This document shows positions 14,774 to 22,726 of a DNA stretch of 54,795 nt, in pieces; position 1 is the first letter of the stretch; every line of letters starts with the position of its first letter. The position numbers and the translations under genes are program-made. The notes below the pieces were generated by a model. It searched no databases. It was not told where the DNA came from and saw nothing but the letters and a program-made list of their open reading frames with translations. Source of the stretch: Elusimicrobia bacterium GWA2_69_24 (lineage in GTDB: Bacteria; Elusimicrobiota; Elusimicrobia; UBA1565); assembly GCA_001799695.1 (NCBI GenBank), contig MGTY01000002.1, positions 1 to 54,795 on the forward strand. Reading direction: 5' to 3'.

Positions 14774-15193
14774 ATGCACGAATACGCATTGGCCGAGAGC
14801 GTCATCGCGTCCGCGATCAAGACCGCCCGGGAGCAGAAGATGACGAAGGTGAGCTCCATCTCCCTGCGCATCGGAGAGCTCCAGCAGATGGACCTGGAGG
14901 CCTTCCGCATGGGGCTGACCGTCTCCATCCAGAACGCCGGTCCGCTCGTGAGCGGCCTGGATGTGCGGATGGAGACGGAGGGCGCCGTCTTCGAGTGCCG
15001 CGTGTGCCGGCGGCAGTGGACCTACGCGGAGGCCAAGGCCGGACTAGGGGCGGAGGAGGCGGAGTTCGTGCACTTCATCCCCGAGGTCGCGCACAGTTTC
15101 ATCCGCTGTCCGGGCTGTCACGGGCCGGATTTCTCCGTGGTGCGCGGCCGGGGAGTGTGGCTGGATACCGTTCAGGGAGAGCGGGAGTCCTGA
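14774..15193 (+). CDS. hypA: Hydrogenase nickel-incorporation protein HypA, long zinc-loop form
   Basis: A 139-aa HypA with the nickel-binding N-terminus MHEYALAESVI (His2) and the motif ISLRIGELQQMD. The zinc site uses CRVC (residues about 76-79) and CPGC (about 113-116), separated by 33 residues instead of the roughly 12-13 of E. coli HypA. Long-loop HypA forms exist in other lineages. HypA with HypB loads nickel into the large subunit, so it serves MvhA here. HypB-F are not in the window. ATG 14774 is fixed by the invariant MHE start. Confidence 0.93.
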   Translation: MHEYALAESVIASAIKTAREQKMTKVSSISLRIGELQQMDLEAFRMGLTVSIQNAGPLVSGLDVRMETEGAVFECRVCRRQWTYAEAKAGLGAEEAEFVHFIPEVAHSFIRCPGCHGPDFSVVRGRGVWLDTVQGERES

Positions 15194-15209
15194 TGGACCC
15201 GCGGGCTGC

Positions 15210-16772
15210 GTGAGAATCGTCCACAAGGTCATCCTCTTCACCTCCAGCATCATCCTCATCGTCGTCGGGATGGGCGGCTACCTCGCGATCCGCTGGCAGG
15301 AGCGGTTCCTTGCGGGTGTCCTGAGGGAGCAGGCGGCGCAGCATGCCGAGACCATCAAGAAGAGCCTGCGGCACCATATGCTGGCCAACAAGCGCGCGGA
15401 CGTGCAGTGGATCATCGAGACCGTAGGCCGGCAGGAGGGCATCCGGGAGATCCACGTCTTCGACAAGAAGGGCACCATCGCTTTCTCCTCGGACCGCGGC
15501 AACATCGGGCGCCGGATCGACACGGCGTCCCCGCGCTGCGCGCAATGCCATGAGGCGGGAGCGAAACCCTCCCTCATCGCGCAAGGAGGCGGAGCGGCGC
15601 GCCTGCTCACGGACGCCGCCGGGAAGCGCATCATCTCGGCCATGGCGCCGATCTACAACGAGCCCGCCTGCCATCAGTGCCACGCTCCGGCCCGGGTCAT
15701 CCTGGGAGAGCTGGAAGTCGAGCTGCCGTACGACCCCACGGAGCATCTGATCCGGACCAGCCAAAGGACCGTGCTGGCCCTGACGGCCGCACTGATACTG
15801 CTCCTCTCCCTCTCCCTGGGGGCGTTCACTCAGCGCGAGGTCGGCCGGCCGATACGGAGGCTCATCGAGGCGACCCATCTGATATCCGCCGGCGACCTGT
15901 CGCCTCGGATCGCCCATCCCTTGGAAGGCGAGATCGGGTCGCTCGCCCAGTCCTTCAACCGGATGGCCGGGGAGCTCGAGAAATCCAAAGCCAAGCTCGA
16001 TAATTGGACCCAGGAGCTGGCTGACGAGGTCAAGCGCGCCACGGCGGACCTTCAGGAGGCCAACTTAAAACTCAGCGCCGCCAGCCAGGTCAAATCCAAG
16101 TTCGTGCGCGACGTTTCCCATGAACTCCGGGCGCCTCTGGCGTCCATCGAGAGTTGTCTGCAGGTCGTCTCCGAGGGCTACGCCGCTTCGGTCGAGGAGC
16201 AGGCGGAGATGGTGGAGCGCGCCCGGAGGAAGACGCGCTTCCTGCTGCGGCTGGTGAACGACCTCCTCGACCTGGGTCACATCGAGGGCGGCATCGCCGT
16301 CGACCGCGATCAGCACGTCCGCATCGACGCCCTGATACTCAAATCCGTCGATGGATTCCGGGAGAGAGCCAAGCAGCGGGGCGTGGCGCTGGAGACGGAA
16401 CTGGCTCCGCAGCTGCCGGTCCTGCGCGCCAATCCCGTGGAATTGGAGCGGCTCTTCACGAATCTTCTGGACAACGCCATAAAGTATAATCGGCCTGACG
16501 GAAAGGTCCGCATTTCCGCGGTCGTGAAGGCCGGGCAGGTCGAGGTCTCCGTCTCGGATACCGGGATCGGCATGTCGGCGGAGGACCTGGGCTCCATCTT
16601 TCAGGAGTTCTTCCGCAGCGCGGCGGCCAGGAAGCATGAGAAAGAGGGGACCGGCCTGGGACTGTCGTTCGTCAAGAGGCTCGTGGATGCTTGCGGGGGG
16701 CGGGTCGAAGTCGAAAGCCAGGCGGGCAAGGGGAGCACGTTCCGCATCCGGCTCCCGAGCGCGACCGTTTGA
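15210..16772 (+). CDS. Membrane sensor histidine kinase with a c-type haem sensor domain
   Basis: A 520-aa kinase. TM1 lies at residues about 7-28, TM2 about 187-208, followed by HAMP (REVGRPIRRLIEATHLISAG), a coiled coil, HisKA with VSHELRAPLAS (His near 304) and HATPase_c (LLDNAIKYN, DTGIGM, GTGLGLSFVK). The periplasmic part carries two CxxCH motifs, CAQCH (110-114) and CHQCH (154-158), predicting covalent haem. Such sensors respond to redox state or small gases. GTG 15210 follows hypA by 16 bases, and a receiver follows by 9 bases. A link to H2 or redox control is an inference from context. Confidence 0.9.
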   Translation: MRIVHKVILFTSSIILIVVGMGGYLAIRWQERFLAGVLREQAAQHAETIKKSLRHHMLANKRADVQWIIETVGRQEGIREIHVFDKKGTIAFSSDRGNIGRRIDTASPRCAQCHEAGAKPSLIAQGGGAARLLTDAAGKRIISAMAPIYNEPACHQCHAPARVILGELEVELPYDPTEHLIRTSQRTVLALTAALILLLSLSLGAFTQREVGRPIRRLIEATHLISAGDLSPRIAHPLEGEIGSLAQSFNRMAGELEKSKAKLDNWTQELADEVKRATADLQEANLKLSAASQVKSKFVRDVSHELRAPLASIESCLQVVSEGYAASVEEQAEMVERARRKTRFLLRLVNDLLDLGHIEGGIAVDRDQHVRIDALILKSVDGFRERAKQRGVALETELAPQLPVLRANPVELERLFTNLLDNAIKYNRPDGKVRISAVVKAGQVEVSVSDTGIGMSAEDLGSIFQEFFRSAAARKHEKEGTGLGLSFVKRLVDACGGRVEVESQAGKGSTFRIRLPSATV

Positions 16773-16781
16773 GGAGGGGGA

Positions 16782-17198
16782 ATGGGTTCTGCGGCAGCGA
16801 AGATATTGATCGTCGACGATGACGAGGACTACGTGGCGGCCGTGCGCGCCGTCCTGCGGCATGCGAGCTTCGAAGTCGTGTCCGCCGGCGACATGGAGGG
16901 GGGCTTCTCCATGCTGGAGGAGGAGCAGCCCGACCTCCTCATCCTGGACATGATGATGGGAGGGAAAGGGGCGGGTTTCCTGTTCTCCAGGAAGATGCGC
17001 AAGGACCCCCGGTTCCAGGCCCTCCCCGTCCTGATGCTGACCGGGATGCGCGAGCAGACCGGGTTCTCCTTCCCGGGCAAGGACAAGGACCCCAAGTGGC
17101 TGCCCGTGGATGATTTCGCCGAGAAGCCTCTGAAGCCGGATGAGCTCCTGAGGCGGGTGGAACGGCTCCTGAAGAAGGCGCAGGAATCCGCGCAATAG
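16782..17198 (+). CDS. Stand-alone response-regulator receiver
   Basis: A 138-aa CheY-like domain without an output domain. Visible are the acidic pocket VDDDEDY (residues about 10-16), the phosphoacceptor region LLILDMMMGGKG (Asp near 52), LMLTGM (Thr) and the FAEKPLKPDELL lysine. GAGGAGGGGGA supplies the ribosome site. It lies 9 bases after the haem kinase and should be its phosphorylation partner. With no DNA-binding domain it must signal by protein contact or phosphorelay. Confidence 0.88.
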   Translation: MGSAAAKILIVDDDEDYVAAVRAVLRHASFEVVSAGDMEGGFSMLEEEQPDLLILDMMMGGKGAGFLFSRKMRKDPRFQALPVLMLTGMREQTGFSFPGKDKDPKWLPVDDFAEKPLKPDELLRRVERLLKKAQESAQ

Positions 17199-17201
17199 GG
17201 C

Positions 17202-17603
17202 TCAGCCGCCCGTCATCCGGGAGACGGTCCGCAGCAGGAGCTCCGGGGAGACCGGCTTCTCCAGGAATTCGTCGCCGGGCAGGAAGACGGCCTCGTCGCC
17301 TTCGATGGCGAACGGCTCTCCCGGTTGCCTGCGCATGCCGGTGAGGAGCAGGATGGGGGTCCGCGCGAAGCGCGCGTGGGCGGCGGCGGACCGGAGCTCC
17401 TTGGCGAAAAGGAAGCCGCCGGTCCGGTTTCCCATGACCACGTCGAGGATGATCATGTCGGGCGCGGCCTCTTCGAGCCGGGTCAGCCCCGTCTCGGGGT
17501 CCGCGGCGTGGAAGAACGCGTAGCCCCGGCTTCCCAGGACCAAGCGGATGCCGGCGGCGTAGTCGCCGTCGTCATCCACCATCAGTATCCTTTTCGGATC
17601 CAT
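17202..17603 (-). CDS. Second stand-alone receiver, convergent to the first
   Basis: A 133-aa CheY-like protein: MVDDDGDYAAG, LDVVMGNRTGG (Asp phosphoacceptor), LLLTGMRRQ and DEFLEKPVSPELLL. It is a clear paralogue of the receiver at 16782 (both share the GGFLF/GAGFLF region and the extended LTGMR loop), and the two genes converge with 3 bases between stops. The frame is open to ATG 17612, but a TAGAAT box ends only 3 bases before it, so ATG 17603 is the better start. Confidence 0.85.
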   Translation of the reverse strand: MDPKRILMVDDDGDYAAGIRLVLGSRGYAFFHAADPETGLTRLEEAAPDMIILDVVMGNRTGGFLFAKELRSAAAHARFARTPILLLTGMRRQPGEPFAIEGDEAVFLPGDEFLEKPVSPELLLRTVSRMTGG

Positions 17604-17654
17604 GGGACGCATCCCATTCTACCAAAAGCAGTCGTAACGCGCCGTTCGGACGGC

Positions 17655-17694
17655 AAAAAGGAGGCCTCCCGCCGAAACGGGAGGCAGCCTTTTC
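17655..17694 (-). terminator. Intrinsic terminator of the SWIB gene (potentially bidirectional)
   Basis: The stem GCCTCCCG/CGGGAGGC (17664-17671 with 17678-17685) is flanked by AAAAA on the left and TTTT on the right. On the minus strand this gives a GC stem followed by a U-run, ending the transcript that comes from the SWIB gene. The right-hand T-run would also act on the plus strand. Confidence 0.75.
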
Positions 17695-17707
17695 GATGCC
17701 GGGGGAC

Positions 17708-17768
17708 GGCCCCTGACGCTATGGACCGTCAGGGGCCGCGCAAGAGTACGTTCTCCTTACGCGCGGCC
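17708..17768 (+). repeat. Copy C of the covarying double hairpin
   Basis: Hairpin 1 is GGCCCCTGACG/CGTCAGGGGCC with loop CTATGGAC. Hairpin 2 is GGCCGCGC/GCGCGGCC around a loop with AAGAGTACGTTCTCC. The arms share GGCC, so the hairpins compete. Stems differ from copy B at paired positions while the loops are conserved. It lies just after the SWIB stop, between that gene and its terminator. Confidence 0.6.
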
Positions 17769-17772
17769 GGAC

Positions 17773-18021
17773 TTATTTGAGGTGCTTCGAGACGAGCGAG
17801 GTCAGCTCGAACATCGTGACCTGCTTTTTGCCGCCGAAGATCTTCCCGAGCTTCTCGTCGGCGTTGATGTTGCGCCGGTTCTTCTTGTCCTGAAGGTCGT
17901 GCTTCTTGATGTACTCCCACACCTTCTTGACGACTTCGGTCCGCGGAATCGCCTTCTCACCCACGATGGCGCCGAGATCGGCGGAGGGCGTAAGGGGCTT
18001 CATGAACGCTGCGTTGGCCAT
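17773..18021 (-). CDS. Single SWIB/MDM2-domain protein
   Basis: An 82-aa protein made of one SWIB domain: FMKPLTPSADLGAIVG, IPRTEVVKKVWEYIKKHDLQ, KNRRNINADEKLGKIFGG and MFELTSLVSKHL. SWIB domains are common in eukaryotic chromatin remodellers and in a few bacterial groups such as Chlamydiae, where they occur alone or fused to topoisomerase I. A DNA- or topoisomerase-related role is likely but unproven. GGAAGG precedes ATG 18021, and the gene has its own promoter and terminator, suggesting strong independent expression. Confidence 0.9.
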   Translation of the reverse strand: MANAAFMKPLTPSADLGAIVGEKAIPRTEVVKKVWEYIKKHDLQDKKNRRNINADEKLGKIFGGKKQVTMFELTSLVSKHLK

Positions 18022-18063
18022 TGGTATCCTTCCTTGCTTGAGTTAACGCGCAAACCAAAGCAT

Positions 18064-18089
18064 ATCATAGCCTTCTTGGGGCCTGTCAA
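18064..18089 (-). promoter_or_regulatory. Promoter of the SWIB gene
   Basis: On the minus strand TTGACA (18084-18089) is followed by TATGAT (18064-18069) with a 14-base spacer, or by TGATAT with 16. It is the best sigma70-like match in the window, about 42 bases before the SWIB start, and leaves room for the GGAAGG ribosome site. Confidence 0.55.
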
Positions 18090-18108
18090 GCTAGTGTGTG
18101 TGTGCGGG

Positions 18109-19125
18109 TCAGACTTCGCAGACCGCGATCTTGAGGGGGGGCTGACCGTCGAACGAGGGGAAATCCTCTTCGGGGGCCAGGGTCCGGATGGAGCGCAGGG
18201 GCCTTCCAGCCTTGGCGGCGCAGCGGCGGAGCCGCGCCAGCCAGTCCTCGAGCTTCACGGCCGGGACATGGTTCGTCGCGAGTACCCGGCCTCCCCCCGG
18301 CTCGGCCGCCAGGACCGCGGGTTTGAACAGGGCGGGGTAATCTCCCTCCGTGTCCACGGCCCCGAACGGGCTCTTGGACCAGGCCGGGGGATCGAGGACC
18401 ACCAGGTCGAAGCGGCGCGGCTCGAAGCGCTGGAACCGCGCTCTTCTCCCGACGCGCCCTCCGGGAGGGAGCCCGGCGAACTGGCGCAAGACCGGCAGGC
18501 AGTCTTCCGCCACCGTCAGGAACCGCTCCCCGGCGATCCCGTTGAGGAGCGCGTTGCGCCGTCCGGTCTCGAGGCTGGAGGAGGCGAAGTCCACGTTCCA
18601 GACCTCCCGCGCTCCGGCCGCAGCGGCGCAGACTCCGGCCCCGCAGGTGTAGGCGAACAGGTTCAGGACGCTGAGTCCCCGCGAGGCCTCCCGGATGAGC
18701 CGGCGGGCCGGCCGGAGGTCCAGGAACAGCCATGGGTCCAGGCCCCCGTGCCGGGGCCGGAAGAGGAAGCGCAGCCCGCCTTCCCGGCATTCCGTCTCCG
18801 CGAGGACCTCGGGGGCGGGGCGATGCCAGGTGTCGAACGACTCGCCCGCGGCCTTGCCCCGGTGGTTGTACGCGAGCCCGAAGGGGTGGGTGAGCCGGGC
18901 GCGGAGGGCCTCCGCGACGGCGGAGAGCTGCCGGGGGGAGAGGGGGTCGCGGAAGGTCTGCAGGAGGATGCGCGGACCGTAGCGGTCCACGGTCAGGCCC
19001 GGGAGCCCTTCGGCGATCCCGTGGAACAGCCGATAGGCGTCGGTCCCCTCGGCGCGGAGCCGCTCCAGCAGGGGGGCCCGCCGTCCCAGGGCCGCGTCGA
19101 GCAGTTCCGTGAAGGCCGGAGGCAT
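18109..19125 (-). CDS. SAM-dependent methyltransferase of the RlmI/RlmK rRNA cytosine type
   Basis: A 338-aa class I methyltransferase. Residues about 20-120 form the RlmI/RlmKL-type central domain (GLPGLTVDRYGPRILLQ). The Rossmann core follows (LNLFAYTCGAGVCAAAAGA near 150, NVDFASSSLE) with the catalytic-site motif VLDPPAWSKS near 243. The N-terminal PUA domain of RlmI is missing or reduced, which is common outside Proteobacteria. It probably makes m5C or m7G in 23S rRNA, but the exact site cannot be read. It is divergent from the TRL-like genes. Confidence 0.82.
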   Translation of the reverse strand: MPPAFTELLDAALGRRAPLLERLRAEGTDAYRLFHGIAEGLPGLTVDRYGPRILLQTFRDPLSPRQLSAVAEALRARLTHPFGLAYNHRGKAAGESFDTWHRPAPEVLAETECREGGLRFLFRPRHGGLDPWLFLDLRPARRLIREASRGLSVLNLFAYTCGAGVCAAAAGAREVWNVDFASSSLETGRRNALLNGIAGERFLTVAEDCLPVLRQFAGLPPGGRVGRRARFQRFEPRRFDLVVLDPPAWSKSPFGAVDTEGDYPALFKPAVLAAEPGGGRVLATNHVPAVKLEDWLARLRRCAAKAGRPLRSIRTLAPEEDFPSFDGQPPLKIAVCEV

Positions 19126-19131
19126 GGCGAG

Positions 19132-19137
19132 AGGATA
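19132..19137 (-). promoter_or_regulatory. -10 box TATCCT of the methyltransferase gene
   Basis: TATCCT on the minus strand lies 6 bases before ATG 19125, with no room for a Shine-Dalgarno. It predicts a leaderless mRNA. Confidence 0.5.
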
Positions 19138-19157
19138 TCATACGGCCCGCCCGGAAG

Positions 19158-19169
19158 TTTTGCTATCCT
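19158..19169 (+). promoter_or_regulatory. TTTTGCTATCCT promoter of the TRL-like gene
   Basis: TTTTGC plus TATCCT (19164-19169) lies 7 bases before ATG 19177. It mirrors the divergent box at 19132-19137, so both genes of this pair seem to have leaderless transcripts. Confidence 0.55.
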
Positions 19170-19176
19170 TGTCGTC

Positions 19177-19527
19177 ATGCGAATCCACCTCCTTCCGAGC
19201 CTGATCCTCGCCGCGGCGATCCTGTCGGGCTGCGGCCTCGTATACACCAACATCCACTCGCCTCGGGGGTATCGCTCCGCCACCCCGGCCGACGTCAAGG
19301 TGGCGCCGGACGATCCGACCGTCACCGGGAGGAGCTGCAGCCGGGCCATCCTCTACACGGTCGCCTGGGGCGACTCGGGCTACGCGGCCGCTACGGCGCG
19401 AGCCCTGGAAGGGAAGCCGGGACTGATCCTCTACGACGTCAAGTCGGACATCAAGGTGACGGCGATCGGCCTCGGCCTCTATACCGAGGTCTGCACCATC
19501 GTGACCGGAAAGGCGGGACGCCCTTGA
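19177..19527 (+). CDS. TRL-like lipoprotein
   Basis: A 116-aa protein with lipobox AAILSGC (Cys about 18). The rest matches the small TRL-like family: LVYTNIHSPRGYRSA, then GRSCSRAILYTVAWGDSGYAAA and IGLGLYTEVCTIVTGKA. Family members are short, often tandem, secreted proteins of unknown function with one conserved cysteine pair. Here C (GRSC) and C (TEVC) may form a disulfide. The next gene starts at TTG 19524, overlapping this stop, and looks like a second relative. Confidence 0.75.
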   Translation: MRIHLLPSLILAAAILSGCGLVYTNIHSPRGYRSATPADVKVAPDDPTVTGRSCSRAILYTVAWGDSGYAAATARALEGKPGLILYDVKSDIKVTAIGLGLYTEVCTIVTGKAGRP

Positions 19528-19982
19528 GACGCCTCGCGGCCCTGGGCATCCTGCTGGCGGCCATCGCCGCCGCGGCCCAGGACAACTCCTACGAGGCCTC
19601 GCCGGGGCTCATGCTGCCCAAGGGGCTGGTTTTGTTCTACAACAACCGCGCGCCGCTCTCCTATGCGACGCTCACGCCGCGCGACGTCCCGGCGGACGCC
19701 GTGCAGCTGGGCGAGGTCCGGGGGAAGAGCTGTCAGTACGGGGTGGCGGTCCCTCTGACCGCCAGCCTCACGGCGACCAGCGTCTCGGGCGCCTCCGGGG
19801 ACGGAGGGTACTGGAAGGCCATCGAGAAGATCACCCAAGCCCATCCGGACATCACCGGCATCTACGACGTGAAGGTCGACGTCCACCTCATCTCCTTCCT
19901 CGGATTCATCCAGCGCACCTGCGTCGAGGTCCTCGGTAGAGGATTCCGATGGAGCCCTCCCAACCCCAGCTCCCCCCAGTGA
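19524..19982 (+). CDS. Second small secreted TRL-like protein
   Basis: A 152-aa protein starting at TTG 19524 (TTGA overlap with the upstream stop). The signal peptide is RRLAALGILLAAIAAAA. The core GKSCQYGVAVPLTASLTA, YWKAIEKITQAHPDITGIYD and VKVDVHLISFLGFIQRTCVEV parallels the preceding protein, including the cysteine pair. The last 33 bases overlap the start of the 925-aa fusion gene. Tandem duplication and divergence are the likely origin. Confidence 0.65.
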   Translation: MRRLAALGILLAAIAAAAQDNSYEASPGLMLPKGLVLFYNNRAPLSYATLTPRDVPADAVQLGEVRGKSCQYGVAVPLTASLTATSVSGASGDGGYWKAIEKITQAHPDITGIYDVKVDVHLISFLGFIQRTCVEVLGRGFRWSPPNPSSPQ

Positions 19983-22726
19983 CCCGCGCGTCCGATCCCG
20001 GCGGCCTGAGCGAGCGGCGGCGGTCGGCGCTGTGCCCCCTGGCGCCGGCGCATTTCGTCCTGCTGGCCGCCCTCAACGTGATCGCCGTGCTGTTCTTCGT
20101 CGACTGGCGCTGGGCGCTGTGGACGTTGGCGGGGACCTGGCTCTTCTTCGCGCTCACCCCGATCCTGCCGACCTTCAGCTTCTACCTCCCCATCATCAGC
20201 CGGGGGAAAGGGAAGCGGGGGGTCGCCCTCACCTTCGACGACGGCCCGGATCCCAGGGTGACGCCGCTGCTGCTCGACATCCTGGAGCGGCAGGGCGTCC
20301 GCGCCACCTTCTTCGTCACCGGGGTCAACGCCGAGCGCTGCCCCGAACTCGTGCGGGCCATCCTCGCCCGCGGGCACCTGATCGGCAACCACTCCTACTG
20401 CCATTCGCCTTTCCTGATGCTCAAGGGGCGGCGGTTCCTGACGGAAGACGTCCGGCGGTCGCAGCGCGTGCTGAAGGGGTTCGGGATCACCCCGCTGGCG
20501 TTCCGGCCTCCCGTCGGCGTCACCAGCCCCTATCTCTGGTGGACCTTGCTGCAGGAGGGCCTGTACTGCCTGAACTTCAACTGCCGCGCCTTCGACATGG
20601 GCAACCGGTGGATCACGGGGCTGGCCCTGCGCCTGGTGCGGCAGGCCGCCGCCGGAGACATCATCCTGGTCCACGACGTCATGCCCCGGGGGGGGGACGT
20701 CGGGACGCTCCTGGGAGAGTTCGAGAAGCTCATCGCGGGGCTCCGGGCGAAGGGACTGGAGATCGTCCCGCTCGACCGGCTCATCGGGAAGGAAGTGATG
20801 CGCCGCGGGGTCTGCGAGACGGCCCCGGACGCGGCCGAGCTCTTCTACGACGGGCTGGCGGAGAGCTTCGACGAGGAGCAATTCGATTCCCGCGTGTTCC
20901 TGGCCCGGCGCAAGGAGCTGGAGCTGTTCTCAGCCCGCCTGCCGGGGCTTTTCGCCGGGGCGGACCGGGTCCTGGACATGGGGGCGGGCACGGGCATCTT
21001 CACCTTGGTCGCGGCGCGGCATTGCCGGGAAGTCCTCGCGGTGGACATCTCGCGCAGCATGCTCCGCATCCTGGAACGGAAGGCCGCGGCGGCGGGCCTC
21101 GACAACATCAAGACCCTGGCCGGGGATCTTGAGGACGTGGAGTTCGAGGGCTCGTTCTCCGTGGCGTGCGCATTCTCCTCCCTTGAGCACGTCACCGACC
21201 TCCCCGCCCTCCTGCGCCGCGTGGCGCGGCGCATGGAGCCGGGAGGGACGCTCTACTTCATGATCGCCCGGAGCTCAGGGCTGAGGCTCATCGCGCAGGC
21301 GGGCAACGCCATGCGTCAGGGGGTGTGGCTGAAGTCCTACAGCCGCGGGGAGATGGAGTCCATCCTCTGGGACGCCGGATTCGAGCCCCAAGAGATCGTG
21401 CCGCAGGGCTTCCGGTCCTGGTTCAGCGGCGGCACCTATCTCGAAGTCGTCGCCCGGAGGAGCGCCCGCTTCGCCGAGCCCGCGCCTGCGGCGAGCGCGG
21501 TCGCAGCGCCCGCCCTGAGCGCGGCCGGATCGCCCTCCAGCGACGGGGAGAAGCCCGCTCCGAAGACCCTGCTGGTGATCCCGGTCTACAACCACGTCGG
21601 GATGCTGCGGGGGGTCGTCGAGCGCGCGCTGGCGGAGGGCCTGCCGGTCCTGGTCGTCGATGACGGGAGCACCGACGGGAGCCTGGATTCCTTGAGCGGT
21701 CTCCCGATCGAGCGCCGCCGGTTCCCGGTGAACCGGGGCAAGGGGGCGGCCCTGCTGGAGGGCGCCGCCGCCGCGAAACGGCTCGGCTACGAGGCCATCC
21801 TGACCCTGGACGCCGACGGGCAGCACGATCCCGCGGAGGGCCGGCTGCTCCTGAAGACCGCCGCGGCGGACTGGCCCGCCATCGTGATCGGCGCCCGCCG
21901 CATGGAGTCGGGCGGCGCGCCCTCCTCCAGCATCTTCGGGCGGGATTTCTCCAATTTCTGGGTCAAGATGGAGTCCGGCCAGGCGTTGCCCGACACGCAG
22001 AGCGGCTACCGGCTCTACCCCGTCGGCTTCCTGACCTCGAGGGATTTCGTCTCCCGGCGCTACTCGTTCGAGGTGGAGGTCCTGGTCCGGGCGGCCTGGA
22101 CCGGGATGCCGGTGCGCTCCACCCCGGTCTCGGTGACCTACGCGCCCGGAAGCGGCCGGGTCTCCCACTTCCACCGTCTCAAGGACAACCTGCGCCTGAG
22201 CTGCCTGCACACCTGGCTGGTGGGCCGTTCCCTGCTCCCCTATCCGCACGAACGGACCTTCGGGACCGCGGAGAAGATCCGCTGGATCCCGGAGTTGATG
22301 AGCCCCCTGGATTTCTTCCGCCGGATGGCCCGCGAACACGCCAGCGCGGCCGAGCTCGCCGCGGCGGTGTGGGTGGGCATCTTCCTCGGCTCGCTCCCCA
22401 TCATGCCCTTCGGCGCGGCCTCCATCCTGTACGTGAGCCACAAATTGCACCTCAACAAGCTCGCAAGCTTCGGGGCCAGCCACGTTTGCATCGCCCCCTT
22501 CGTCCCGCTCTTCTGCATCGAGATCGGCCATTACCTCCGCTTCGGCCGCCTATGGACCGAATTCACCCGCCGGACCCTCTTGCTGGAGATCCATCACCGG
22601 CTCTGGGAATGGCTGCTGGGGTCCTTGCTGCTCGGCCCGGCGCTGGGGGTGGTGGGGGCGGTGTTCACCTACTATCTGGTCCGCAGGCTGCGGGCCAAGC
22701 CGGAGCCCCTCCCGGTCAGCCCTTAG
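19949..22726 (+). CDS. Four-domain fusion: polysaccharide deacetylase, methyltransferase, GT2, DUF2062
   Basis: A 925-aa protein. Two hydrophobic segments lie at residues about 32-75. A NodB-type deacetylase follows (LTFDDGPDPR near 93, GNHSYCHSP near 146 as metal site, FRPPVG). A class I methyltransferase comes next (VLDMGAGTGIFT near 343, EHVTDLPALLRRV). After a Pro/Ala linker comes a dolichol-phosphate-mannose-synthase-like GT2 (VIPVYNHVGMLRGVV near 543, DADGQHDP near 620, SGYRLYP) and a membrane DUF2062 domain (about 775-910). GT2-DUF2062 proteins occur near aryl-polyene clusters. It could build or modify a head group or lipid-linked sugar for the polyene downstream. No frameshift is seen, so the fusion looks real. 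Confidence 0.85.
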   Translation: MEPSQPQLPPVTRASDPGGLSERRRSALCPLAPAHFVLLAALNVIAVLFFVDWRWALWTLAGTWLFFALTPILPTFSFYLPIISRGKGKRGVALTFDDGPDPRVTPLLLDILERQGVRATFFVTGVNAERCPELVRAILARGHLIGNHSYCHSPFLMLKGRRFLTEDVRRSQRVLKGFGITPLAFRPPVGVTSPYLWWTLLQEGLYCLNFNCRAFDMGNRWITGLALRLVRQAAAGDIILVHDVMPRGGDVGTLLGEFEKLIAGLRAKGLEIVPLDRLIGKEVMRRGVCETAPDAAELFYDGLAESFDEEQFDSRVFLARRKELELFSARLPGLFAGADRVLDMGAGTGIFTLVAARHCREVLAVDISRSMLRILERKAAAAGLDNIKTLAGDLEDVEFEGSFSVACAFSSLEHVTDLPALLRRVARRMEPGGTLYFMIARSSGLRLIAQAGNAMRQGVWLKSYSRGEMESILWDAGFEPQEIVPQGFRSWFSGGTYLEVVARRSARFAEPAPAASAVAAPALSAAGSPSSDGEKPAPKTLLVIPVYNHVGMLRGVVERALAEGLPVLVVDDGSTDGSLDSLSGLPIERRRFPVNRGKGAALLEGAAAAKRLGYEAILTLDADGQHDPAEGRLLLKTAAADWPAIVIGARRMESGGAPSSSIFGRDFSNFWVKMESGQALPDTQSGYRLYPVGFLTSRDFVSRRYSFEVEVLVRAAWTGMPVRSTPVSVTYAPGSGRVSHFHRLKDNLRLSCLHTWLVGRSLLPYPHERTFGTAEKIRWIPELMSPLDFFRRMAREHASAAELAAAVWVGIFLGSLPIMPFGAASILYVSHKLHLNKLASFGASHVCIAPFVPLFCIEIGHYLRFGRLWTEFTRRTLLLEIHHRLWEWLLGSLLLGPALGVVGAVFTYYLVRRLRAKPEPLPVSP

